Positions 1 through 5,697 of a stretch of 5,697 nucleotides of DNA are shown here, in pieces. A program made the position numbers and the translations under genes. Below the pieces are notes generated by a model, which ran no database searches, had not been told where the DNA came from, and worked only from the letters and a program-made list of their open reading frames with translations. Source of the stretch: Clostridiales bacterium (GTDB lineage Bacteria > Bacillota > Clostridia > Oscillospirales > Acutalibacteraceae). The stretch covers positions 1 to 5,697 of the forward strand of contig DXVY01000120.1 in the NCBI GenBank assembly GCA_019417145.1, read 5' to 3'. Within the stretch, counting starts at the first letter, position 1, and the number at the start of each line of letters is the position of its first letter.

Positions 1-20
1 GAGATGTGTATAAGAGACAG
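1..20. other. Nextera (Tn5 mosaic-end) sequencing adapter remnant, not genomic
   Basis: Bases 2-20 are identical to the 19-bp hyperactive Tn5 mosaic end used in Illumina Nextera libraries. The G at base 1 is what precedes the mosaic end in the Read 2 (i7-side) adapter; the Read 1 adapter has C there. The plsX reading frame matches its family up to base 21 and then runs into adapter-encoded residues. The natural IS50 ends differ from this hybrid sequence, so a native Tn5 insertion is very unlikely. The segment should be trimmed, and any protein prediction that runs through it has a false C-terminus. Confidence 0.96.
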
Positions 21-577
21 CCCTTGCTCTCCTCCGCGCCGATATTGAGAAGGCCCACGGTGGGGTTGTCCATCCCCTGCACCCGCTTCATATAGACCGA
101 CCCCATAACCGCGAACTGGACCAGCATTTCGGGCCGGCACTCGGCGTTGGCGCCGATGTCCAGCAGCAGGAAATGACCGGTTTTGGAGGGGATAAAGGAG
201 GCCAGAGCCGCCCGCTTGACCCCTTTTATGCGTTTGACGATAAAGGTCGCCCCCACCACCACCGCGCCGGTGGAGCCGGCGGATACAAAGGCGTCGCCCC
301 GATCCTCGGCCAGGGCCTTGAGCCCCAGGGCCAGCGAGCTACCCGACTTGGATTTGATGACCTCGCCCGGCTGGTCGTGCATGGTTAGTATGTCCGGCGC
401 ATGCAGGATTTCCATACGGTCCAGGGAAATACCGTTATCCGCCGCGCAGCTTTCTATTTTAGTCTGGTCGCCGGTGAGCAGGATATCCACGTCCAGCTCC
501 TTCACGGCCATTTCCGCCCCCTTCAGGATTTCCAGCGGCGCGTTATCGCCGCCGAAGGCGTCCAATACGATTTTCAT
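21..577 (-). CDS. plsX: PlsX, phosphate acyltransferase (acyl-ACP:phosphate), N-terminal 186 codons, 3' truncated
   Basis: PlsX converts acyl-ACP plus phosphate to acyl-phosphate, which PlsY uses to acylate glycerol-3-phosphate; it is a soluble protein that associates with the membrane. This frame was read directly by translating the minus strand. It begins MKIVLDAFGGDNAP, the family's signature N-terminus. It continues with VSAGSTGA (about 98-105), a RIKG(V)KR segment (116-122), LLLDIGANAECRPE (137-150), LVQFAVMGS (152-160) and GLLNIGAEESKG (175-186). Family members are roughly 330-340 residues, so a little over half is present; the rest is lost at the adapter junction, not by mutation. The ATG at 577 gives the usual family start and has GGGAG 9 nt upstream. 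An in-frame ATG at 586 would add three residues, overlap the upstream TGA as ATGA, and has AGGAAA 8 nt upstream. The family call is very secure; the exact start is not. Confidence 0.95.
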
Positions 578-582
578 ACCAT

Positions 583-1218
583 TCATCTCCCGTCTTTCCT
601 ATCGTTTTGTTCCAGGTCCACAGGCCCGGCGCCTGTGCCATATCTCTGCGTATACGCCGGTTGTATATTCCGCGTTCGAATTCCCAGCACAAGCAGGACG
701 ACGCCGACAACCCAAAAGATAATCGCGCAGGCAAGCGGGAACTTCACCAAAAAGAAGAGCGTGCCGAACCCCACGGCTATGACGCCGCCCATGAGGGTAG
801 CAACCTTCAGCTTACCCCATACAAACGAGAGGAAAAGGATGGGAAAGGCAAGCAATACCAGTCCGGCGATAAAGAGGGGAATATTGGCGTCCCGATCGGA
901 AAATACCACTTCTTCCGGATTTTGGGGATTGTATTTTATGGTTTGGGTGCTGCCCGCCGCGGGGACCTTGCTGGTTATGTAATCGGTGGTAACGGCGTAT
1001 TCCTTGCCGTCCACAACATAGGTATAGTGCAGCCAATAGGTGGTTTTCTGGGGCGTGGATTCATAAATTTCCTTATCCGTATAGCTGGCCTGCGTCTCCA
1101 CCCAATTCCGGCTCTGCACATTGATGACGTAAATATCCTTGGCGCCTAAAAAGGTTATAAACAATCCTGCGATTATAAAAGCAACCGCCAAAAACAGTAT
1201 GGTTCCCCTGTTTCTCAC
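583..1218 (-). CDS. DUF3592-like membrane protein of unknown function, 211 aa
   Basis: I cannot assign a function. The protein shows one hydrophobic segment near the N-terminus (about 7-27), a polar domain (about 28-110), then three more hydrophobic segments (about 112-133, 139-159 and 161-180) and a polar, charged tail. The polar domain has the layout of DUF3592 proteins: a W..TQA strand (39-44), a Y.YVVDGKEY hairpin (65-74), and a YNPQNPEEVVF motif (96-106) after a P..GS turn. Most likely it is an integral membrane protein with this beta-rich domain on one face. The start is GTG at 1218, supported by AAAGGAGG 8 nt upstream. It begins 27 nt after the trmFO stop codon, and its TGA (583-585) lies 5 nt before the plsX ATG at 577, or overlaps the alternative ATG at 586. 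The coding sequence is clean with no frameshift. Family assignment is by pattern recognition and needs a profile search. Confidence 0.82.
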   Translation of the reverse strand: MRNRGTILFLAVAFIIAGLFITFLGAKDIYVINVQSRNWVETQASYTDKEIYESTPQKTTYWLHYTYVVDGKEYAVTTDYITSKVPAAGSTQTIKYNPQNPEEVVFSDRDANIPLFIAGLVLLAFPILFLSFVWGKLKVATLMGGVIAVGFGTLFFLVKFPLACAIIFWVVGVVLLVLGIRTRNIQPAYTQRYGTGAGPVDLEQNDRKDGR

Positions 1219-1226
1219 AGCGGCGC

Positions 1227-1234
1227 CCTCCTTT
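1227..1234 (-). promoter_or_regulatory. Ribosome binding site for the DUF3592 gene
   Basis: The minus strand reads AAAGGAGG here, 8 nt before the GTG at 1218. This near-perfect anti-16S match is what supports a GTG start. It lies inside the 27-nt gap after trmFO, which shows no terminator. Confidence 0.8.
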
Positions 1235-1245
1235 CAAAATTCTTT

Positions 1246-2571
1246 TTATTCCTTCTCTGTTCCGTCCAAGCCCATCCGGTCAAACCAGTCCAGGGCGCGG
1301 GCCGACAGGGCGCCGTACCGGGCCTTCTTATCCCGTATACGGGTGGGAAGCGGCGGCAAAAGGCCGAAATTGGCCCCCATGGGCTGGAATCTTGCCACCG
1401 TTTGGTCGCTGATATATCGGGACAAAGCGCCGGTCATGGTGATTTCCGGCGGCACAAAGGGCGTCTCTCCCCCCATGCGACGCACGGCGTTAATGCCGGC
1501 CAGAATACCGGCCGCCGCCGATTCCATATACCCTTCCACCCCGGCCAATTGACCGGCGATAAAAATATGCGGATGGGTACGAAGGGAAAAATCCGCTTGC
1601 AGAAGCCTTGGGGAATCGATAAAGGAATTGCGGTGCATAACCCCATAGCGCACAAACTCCGCGTCCTTTAAGCCCGGAATCATGGAAAAAACCCTCTTTT
1701 GCTCGGGAAACCGCAGATTGGTCTGAAAACCCACCAGGTTATACATGCTGCCTGCGGCGTTTTCCCGCCGCAGCTGCACCACCGCCCAGGGTCGATGGCC
1801 GGTGCGTGGATCCCTGAGCCCTACCGGCTTCAAGGGGCCGAAGCGGATGGTATCCGGCCCTCTTTTTGCCATGATCTCGATGGGCATACAGCCCTCGTAT
1901 ACGGTGAGGGGCCGGTCAAAATCCTTTAGGGGCGCGGCCTCGGCCGATATAAGGGCCGTATAAAAGGCCTCGTATTCCTCCCTGTTCATGGGACAGTTGA
2001 TGTAATCCCCCTCATCGGCCTCCCCCCTGCCGTAACGGGAAGCCCGGAAGGCCGTGGACATATCCACGCTGTCGGCCGTAACAATCGGGGCGGCCGCGTC
2101 AAAAAAGCTCAGGGTGTCCCGGCCGCAAAGGGTCTTTATATCCTCGGCCAAGGGACCGTCGGTCAAGGGGCCGGTGGCCACAATAACCGTTTCCTCCCGG
2201 GGAACGGCCGTGACCCGCTTTTCATGAAGATGAATACGGGGATGGTCTTTTATCCTTTGTGTGATATAAGCGGAAAACCTTTCCCTGTCCACGGCCAACG
2301 CGCCGCCGGCGGCCACGCTGCTGACCGCCGCGGCCGCCATGCAGACCGATCCCATTCGCCGCATCTCTTCCTTTAACAGGCCGGCGGCCGATTCCAGCCG
2401 GGCGGCCTTTAAGGAGTTGGAGCAGACCAGCTCGGCCAGCAGGGGCGAGCTGTGGGCCGGCGACATATGAGCCGGCTTCATCTCATACAGCTCCACCTCG
2501 GCGCCAAGGCCGGCGGCCGCCCAAGCCGCCTCACAGCCGCAAAGCCCCGCGCCGATAACCCGCAGCCTCAT
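1246..2571 (-). CDS. trmFO: TrmFO, FAD- and methylenetetrahydrofolate-dependent tRNA (uracil-54-C5)-methyltransferase
   Basis: TrmFO makes 5-methyluridine at position 54 in the tRNA T-loop, taking the methylene group from 5,10-methylene-THF and reducing equivalents through FAD; SAM is not used. The 441-residue length is normal for the family. The N-terminus has a GxGxxG-type FAD-binding loop (VIGAGLCGCEAAW, 5-17). This is followed by the MKPAHMSPAHSS region (31-42) and CSNSLK with Cys50. Further on are YEGCMPIE (225-232) with Cys228, HRNSFIDSPRLLQ (313-325), and GQLAGVEGYMESAAAG (340-355), the second FAD-contacting region. Near the C-terminus is MGANFGLLPPLP (398-409). Cys50 and Cys228 correspond by motif to the two cysteines reported as functionally important in the B. 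subtilis enzyme. The ATG overlaps the topA TGA by 4 nt, with AAGGAG 8 nt upstream inside topA, so translation is probably coupled to topA. The gene looks complete and intact. Confidence 0.98.
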   Translation of the reverse strand: MRLRVIGAGLCGCEAAWAAAGLGAEVELYEMKPAHMSPAHSSPLLAELVCSNSLKAARLESAAGLLKEEMRRMGSVCMAAAAVSSVAAGGALAVDRERFSAYITQRIKDHPRIHLHEKRVTAVPREETVIVATGPLTDGPLAEDIKTLCGRDTLSFFDAAAPIVTADSVDMSTAFRASRYGRGEADEGDYINCPMNREEYEAFYTALISAEAAPLKDFDRPLTVYEGCMPIEIMAKRGPDTIRFGPLKPVGLRDPRTGHRPWAVVQLRRENAAGSMYNLVGFQTNLRFPEQKRVFSMIPGLKDAEFVRYGVMHRNSFIDSPRLLQADFSLRTHPHIFIAGQLAGVEGYMESAAAGILAGINAVRRMGGETPFVPPEITMTGALSRYISDQTVARFQPMGANFGLLPPLPTRIRDKKARYGALSARALDWFDRMGLDGTEKE

Positions 2572-4877
2572 GCCTCCTGCTCCTTTTCGGCCGTCTTCTT
2601 AGCGGCCGTCTTTTTGGTGGTCGCTTTTTTGGTGGTCGTCTTTTTAGGCGCTGTGGATTTGGCGGTCGATTTTTTGGCGGACGATTTGGTCGCTGTCTTT
2701 GCGGCCGTCTTTTTCTCCGCCGGCTTCTTTGCGGTCTCGGGCGCGTCGTCGTTTAGCTCGGAAGGGGCGTTTTTCCGGCTCTTGCGTTCCATCTTGGTGG
2801 AATAGCCGCAGGATTCGTCCAAGCAGGCGATGATGCCGCCCCGCTGCTTAAAGAGGGTCTTGCCGCATTCGGGACATTTTTCCGCCGTGGGGGTGTCCCA
2901 GGTCATAAAGCCACAGGCGGCTCCTTTTTCGCAGCCGAAGTATTTATGTCCGTTTTTGGATTTACGCTCCAGGATCTTGCCGCCGCAGCGGGGGCAAAAG
3001 CCGGGGGTCTCCTTGACGATGGGCTTGGCGTTTTTGCATTCCGGGAAACCGGGACAGGCCAGGAATTTGCCAAACCGGCCGGTCTTTATGACCATCTTGC
3101 GGCCGCACAGCTCGCAGGTGACGTCGGTCTCGATATCCGGCACCTTGAGCCGCACCCCTTCCATGGCCTTCTCGGCCTCCTCCAGGGTTTTCTCAAATTC
3201 CCCGTAAAACTGATCGATAACCGTCACCCAGCCCAGCTTACCCTCGGCGATGGTGTCCAGCTCGGTCTCCATATTGGCTGTAAAGCCCACGTCCACAAAG
3301 GTGGCGAAATGATCCATGAGCAGGCCGGTGACCACCTCGCCCAGGGGGGTGGGCTTAAAGGACTTCTTTTCCCGCTCGATATATTCCCGGTTCAGAATGT
3401 TGGAAACGATGGAGGCGTAGGTAGAGGGACGGCCGATGCCGTATTCCTCCAGAGCCTTGATGAGGGTGGGCTCGGTATACCGGGGCGGCGGCTGGGTAAA
3501 GTGCTGATTGGGCGTGATGCTCTTGGCCGTCAGCGGGTCCTTTTCAGCCAGGGGCGGCAGGGCGCCGCCGGCCTCCTCGTCCTCTTCGTCCCTGCCCTCC
3601 TCATAGAGGACGGTATAGCCGTCAAACCGGACGGTATAGCCGCTGGACTTAAAGAGATAACCCTCTCCTCCGTCGGCAGGGGCAGCCAGAATGCCGGCCG
3701 AAATGGTGTCCTGGATACAGGCGGCCATAAGGCTGGCGATAAACCGCTCCCAGATCAAGCGATAAAGCTTATACTGATCCAGGGTCAGGCTGTCCCGCAC
3801 CTGATCGGGGGACAGGCTGGGAGTGGTGGGACGGATGGCCTCGTGGGCGTCTTGGGCGCTCGCCTTGGTCTTGTAATACCGGGGCTTTTCGGGCAGATAA
3901 TTTTTGCCGTACCGTCCGGCGATATATTCGTTGCCGGCGGCACGGGCCTCGTCGGAGATGCGCAGGGAGTCGGTGCGCATATAGGTGATCAGACCCAGGG
4001 TGCCCATGCCGGCGATCTCCACGCCCTCATACAGTTGCTGGGCCGCCCGCATGGTCCGCTGGCCGGTGAAACCCAGCTTACGGGAGGCCTCCTGCTGCAT
4101 GGTAGAGGTGGTAAAGGGCGGGGCGGGCTGCTTCTGGCGCACGCCCTTTTTCACCGATTTGACCGTATAGGTCGCGCCCTGCAGACGGGCCAAAATAGCG
4201 TCGGCCTCCGCCGCCGTATGGATCTCGATTTTCCCACCCGACGCGGCCCCATGGAATTTAGAAGCGAAGCTCCTGCCCGTGCCGTGGACAAAAAGGGCGT
4301 CGATGGACCAGTATTCTTCCGGAATAAAGGCGTTGATTTCCTTCTCCCGCTCCACGATCAGCTTTAAGGCCACCGACTGTACACGGCCGGCCGAAAGCCC
4401 GCGTCGCACCTTTTTCCACAGGAAGGGACTGAGCTTATAGCCCACAATGCGATCCAGCACCCGGCGGGCCTGCTGGGCATCCACCAGGTTCAGGTCAATC
4501 TTATGGGGATGGGCCATACCGGCGGTGACGCCGGTCTTGGTGATCTCGTTGAAGGCAACCCGGTTGCACTGGTTCAGGTCCAGGGCCAGAAGCTGGGCCA
4601 GATGCCAGGAAATGGCTTCCCCCTCCCGGTCCGGGTCGGTGGCCAGATAGACCATATCGCTGCCTGCGGCGGCCGCCTGTAGCTCCTTGATCAGGTCTTT
4701 CTTATCCTCCATCTCCACATACTGGGGCTGGAAATTATGTTCGATATCCACGCCCAGCTTGGATTTGGGCAGGTCCCGGATATGCCCTTTGGAGGACATA
4801 ACCTGATAATCCGGTCCCAAATACTTCTTCACGGTTTTAATTTTGGAGGGCGACTCCACAATCACTAGTTTGGACAT
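2568..4877 (-). CDS. topA: TopA, DNA topoisomerase I (type IA), three zinc ribbons and a lysine-rich tail
   Basis: TopA relaxes negative supercoils by nicking one strand through a 5'-phosphotyrosine link and passing the other strand. The 769 residues show the full domain order. The TOPRIM domain has Glu8 in VIVESPSK and the DPDREGE metal site (81-87). The core has GLSAGRVQSVAL (160-171), the catalytic Tyr299 in ITYMRTDS, HEAIRPT (345-351) and YTEPTLIKALEEYGIGRPST (467-486). Three tetra-cysteine zinc ribbons follow: Cys588/591/608/614, Cys628/631/649/655 and Cys668/671/685/690. An acidic stretch (427-435) is common in the family. The tail (about 716-769) is rich in Lys, Ala and Thr and probably binds DNA nonspecifically. 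The ATG at 4877 has TAGGAG 7 nt upstream and gives the family N-terminus. It follows dprA by 48 nt and overlaps trmFO by 4 nt. No catalytic residue appears to be missing. Confidence 0.99.
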   Translation of the reverse strand: MSKLVIVESPSKIKTVKKYLGPDYQVMSSKGHIRDLPKSKLGVDIEHNFQPQYVEMEDKKDLIKELQAAAAGSDMVYLATDPDREGEAISWHLAQLLALDLNQCNRVAFNEITKTGVTAGMAHPHKIDLNLVDAQQARRVLDRIVGYKLSPFLWKKVRRGLSAGRVQSVALKLIVEREKEINAFIPEEYWSIDALFVHGTGRSFASKFHGAASGGKIEIHTAAEADAILARLQGATYTVKSVKKGVRQKQPAPPFTTSTMQQEASRKLGFTGQRTMRAAQQLYEGVEIAGMGTLGLITYMRTDSLRISDEARAAGNEYIAGRYGKNYLPEKPRYYKTKASAQDAHEAIRPTTPSLSPDQVRDSLTLDQYKLYRLIWERFIASLMAACIQDTISAGILAAPADGGEGYLFKSSGYTVRFDGYTVLYEEGRDEEDEEAGGALPPLAEKDPLTAKSITPNQHFTQPPPRYTEPTLIKALEEYGIGRPSTYASIVSNILNREYIEREKKSFKPTPLGEVVTGLLMDHFATFVDVGFTANMETELDTIAEGKLGWVTVIDQFYGEFEKTLEEAEKAMEGVRLKVPDIETDVTCELCGRKMVIKTGRFGKFLACPGFPECKNAKPIVKETPGFCPRCGGKILERKSKNGHKYFGCEKGAACGFMTWDTPTAEKCPECGKTLFKQRGGIIACLDESCGYSTKMERKSRKNAPSELNDDAPETAKKPAEKKTAAKTATKSSAKKSTAKSTAPKKTTTKKATTKKTAAKKTAEKEQEA
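2580..2585 (-). promoter_or_regulatory. Ribosome binding site for trmFO, embedded in the end of topA
   Basis: The minus strand reads AAGGAG here, 8 nt before the trmFO ATG at 2571. A stronger-looking AGGAGG at 2573-2578 is only 1 nt from the ATG and is too close to serve this start in the normal way. Both lie in the last codons of topA, so ribosomes finishing topA would pass over them. Confidence 0.65.
2595..2645 (-). repeat. 15-bp repeat encoding Lys-Lys pairs every five residues in the TopA tail
   Basis: Four Lys-Lys pairs sit at TopA residues 745/746, 750/751, 755/756 and 760/761, separated by TTT, ATT and TAA, an exact period of five residues or 15 bp. At the DNA level (coding strand) the units are AAAAAR followed by nine bases such as RCGACCACC. 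A looser set of lysine pairs continues upstream to about 2732. Across residues 716-769 I count 18 lysines in 54 positions, the rest mostly Ala, Thr and Ser. The repeats include A5-A6 runs that could change unit number by slippage. Confidence 0.85.
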
Positions 4878-4925
4878 ATACCTACTCCTACATCTATATT
4901 TGAACCCGTCGGGGCAAAAGGGACT
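4878..4925 (-). promoter_or_regulatory. 48-nt dprA-topA gap with the topA ribosome binding site
   Basis: The only clear signal is TAGGAG at 4885-4890, 7 nt before the topA ATG, which fixes that start. The AT-rich stretch just upstream could hold a -10-like element, but I see no matching -35. No stable hairpin followed by a T run is present, so read-through from dprA into topA is likely. Confidence 0.7.
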
Positions 4926-5697
4926 TTATCCATGGGCCAGGGTATATCGGCCGCCGGGCAGGGCCTTTAACAGGCCGTAGATCTCCAGCTCGGTAACGGC
5001 CGGCAGGATGCGGTCGGCGGAAAGGCCGCTGGCAACCGCCAGTTCATCGATTCCGTACTCTCCCGGACCGACGGCTTTCCAAAGGCGCTGCGCCTCCGCG
5101 GTCGCACCGGGCGGCGGAACCGCCTTTCGTGGCGGTGGGAGCCCGGAAACGGCTCGGTCGGAGGGGGTCCGCTCTTCTCCGTCCCCGGAAGCAGGAATCG
5201 GACAGGCGCCCCGCGCCGACAGGGTTTCCTCCTGCGTCTCCTCCCTTACGGCGGCGGCGGACGCTCGCCCTTTGCGCCGTCTGCCGGAATGCGCCGCCGA
5301 CAGCCGCGCCGCTTCTCGCAGGGCGGCCCGGTAGTCCGGCGAATCCTCCTCATAGGCGGTTCTCAAATCCAGTTTGTGCGGATACTGTCCCGCGTATTCC
5401 TCTAAAATATCCAGGGCAGAGTCCAGGGGCCGCGCCCCGTCCCACAGCAGCTGCCGGGAGCCGGCAAAGGCCGGGTCGTCATCGCCGCCGGGCAATACAA
5501 AGATGTCCTTGCCCTGCTCCAGCGCGTGGCCGGCGGTGAGCAGCGCGCCGCTGCGCTCCCCCGCCTCCATGATCACTACACCCAGGCACAGCGCCGCAAT
5601 AATCCGGTTGCGCACCGGATAATTTGCAGCCAGAGTGGGAGCGCCGGGCGGATACTCCGAAAGCAAACAGCCGTTTTCGGCAATCTCCTTTCTAAGC
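4926..5697 (-). CDS. dprA: DprA (Smf) DNA-processing protein, C-terminal 256 residues, 5' end outside the window
   Basis: DprA binds incoming single-stranded DNA and loads RecA on it during natural transformation. The frame is open to the right edge of the window, so the gene is partial; the TTG at 5666 is an internal Leu codon, not the start, because family-like sequence (LRKEIAENGCLLSEYPPG) continues upstream of it. Visible are the C-terminal half of the Rossmann-like domain, with YPVRNRIIAAL (26-36 of the fragment), EAGERSGALLTAGHALEQGKD (44-64, split by the Ser-Gly of the DNA-binding site), IFVLPG (65-70) and LLWDGARPLDSALDILEEY (83-101). A low-complexity linker of about 95 residues follows (about 104-197), then a winged-helix-like domain (about 200-256, WKAVGPGEYGIDELA onward). 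The conserved Asn of the usual G.N.LI motif is Arg here (GSRQLL, 79-84). The gene ends 48 nt before topA. Many Clostridia carry dprA without demonstrated competence, so the cellular role is inferred. Confidence 0.94.
   Translation of the reverse strand, partial: LRKEIAENGCLLSEYPPGAPTLAANYPVRNRIIAALCLGVVIMEAGERSGALLTAGHALEQGKDIFVLPGGDDDPAFAGSRQLLWDGARPLDSALDILEEYAGQYPHKLDLRTAYEEDSPDYRAALREAARLSAAHSGRRRKGRASAAAVREETQEETLSARGACPIPASGDGEERTPSDRAVSGLPPPRKAVPPPGATAEAQRLWKAVGPGEYGIDELAVASGLSADRILPAVTELEIYGLLKALPGGRYTLAHG

Noticed and set aside
1..20. A natural Tn5/IS50 transposon end interrupting plsX
   Set aside because: The 19-mer is the engineered mosaic end rather than either natural IS50 end, it sits exactly at the sequence edge, and no transposase sequence is present.
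401..1149. Plus-strand open frames across plsX and the DUF3592 gene
   Set aside because: They overlap well-supported minus-strand genes with good ribosome binding sites and family motifs, and their own translations show no recognisable features.
2290..2345. Dense CGGCCG/GGCC palindromes in trmFO, considered as a recognition or regulatory site
   Set aside because: They recur throughout all the genes and follow from frequent GCC and GGC codons for Ala and Gly; there is no regular spacing or conserved flank.
2595..2645. Programmed -1 frameshift signal in the AAA-AAG and AAA-AAA lysine codons of topA
   Set aside because: The codon pairs are preceded by C or T, so the heptamers are not the canonical A-AAA-AAG type, and I see no clear stimulatory hairpin immediately downstream. 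The periodic lysine pairs explain the A runs.
2452..2805. A plus-strand frame with a very hydrophobic, repeat-like C-terminus resembling membrane helices
   Set aside because: The hydrophobic Val/Phe/Leu repeats are simply the complement of the Lys/Ala/Thr codons in the TopA tail; it is a shadow of that repeat.
2946..4367. A 473-codon open frame on the plus strand, antisense to topA
   Set aside because: It lies wholly inside topA, whose protein sequence is conserved throughout. Its translation is Gly/Leu/Ala-rich with no recognisable domain, and stop-free antisense frames are expected in GC-rich coding DNA.
4895..4925. A possible terminator hairpin (CCCCGACGGG on the minus strand) between dprA and topA
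   Set aside because: The stem is only about three base pairs and no T run follows, so it should not terminate transcription.

Overview
This window looks like the end of an assembled contig from a moderately GC-rich member of the Bacillota, probably class Clostridia. I base this on family-level resemblance, strong AGGAGG-type ribosome binding sites, and the dprA-topA-trmFO gene order, which is characteristic of Bacillota. I cannot name the species. All five genes lie on the minus strand, so in transcription order they run from the right edge of the window to the left.

Right edge to left: (1) the C-terminal part of dprA (4926-5697), whose 5' end is outside the window; (2) a 48-nt gap carrying the topA ribosome binding site; (3) topA (2568-4877), a complete 769-residue type IA DNA topoisomerase with three tetra-cysteine zinc ribbons and a lysine-rich tail; (4) trmFO (1246-2571), a complete folate/FAD-dependent tRNA m5U54 methyltransferase whose ATG overlaps the topA stop codon; (5) a GTG-started 211-residue membrane protein of DUF3592 type (583-1218); (6) the N-terminal 186 codons of plsX (21-577), a phosphate acyltransferase, which is cut off by (7) 20 bases at the left edge that match the Nextera/Tn5 sequencing adapter and are not genomic.

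The spacing (two possible or actual ATGA overlaps, a 27-nt gap and a 48-nt gap, with no convincing terminator or promoter between genes) suggests one co-transcribed unit. It joins DNA processing and topology (DprA, TopA), tRNA modification (TrmFO) and the first step of phospholipid synthesis (PlsX). These proteins do not form one pathway. In Bacillus subtilis the dprA-topA-trmFO block is followed by xerC/codV-hslVU-codY, and plsX lies in a separate fatty-acid operon, so this window holds a junction between two conserved blocks, with the DUF3592 gene at the joint.

I see no RNA gene, CRISPR array, insertion sequence, prophage or defence system. There is no convincing undescribed system here. 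The points most worth a second look are the adapter sequence at the left edge, the pentapeptide-repeat lysine tail of TopA (with the trmFO ribosome binding site embedded in its coding sequence), the DUF3592 protein coupled to plsX, and the long low-complexity linker in DprA.
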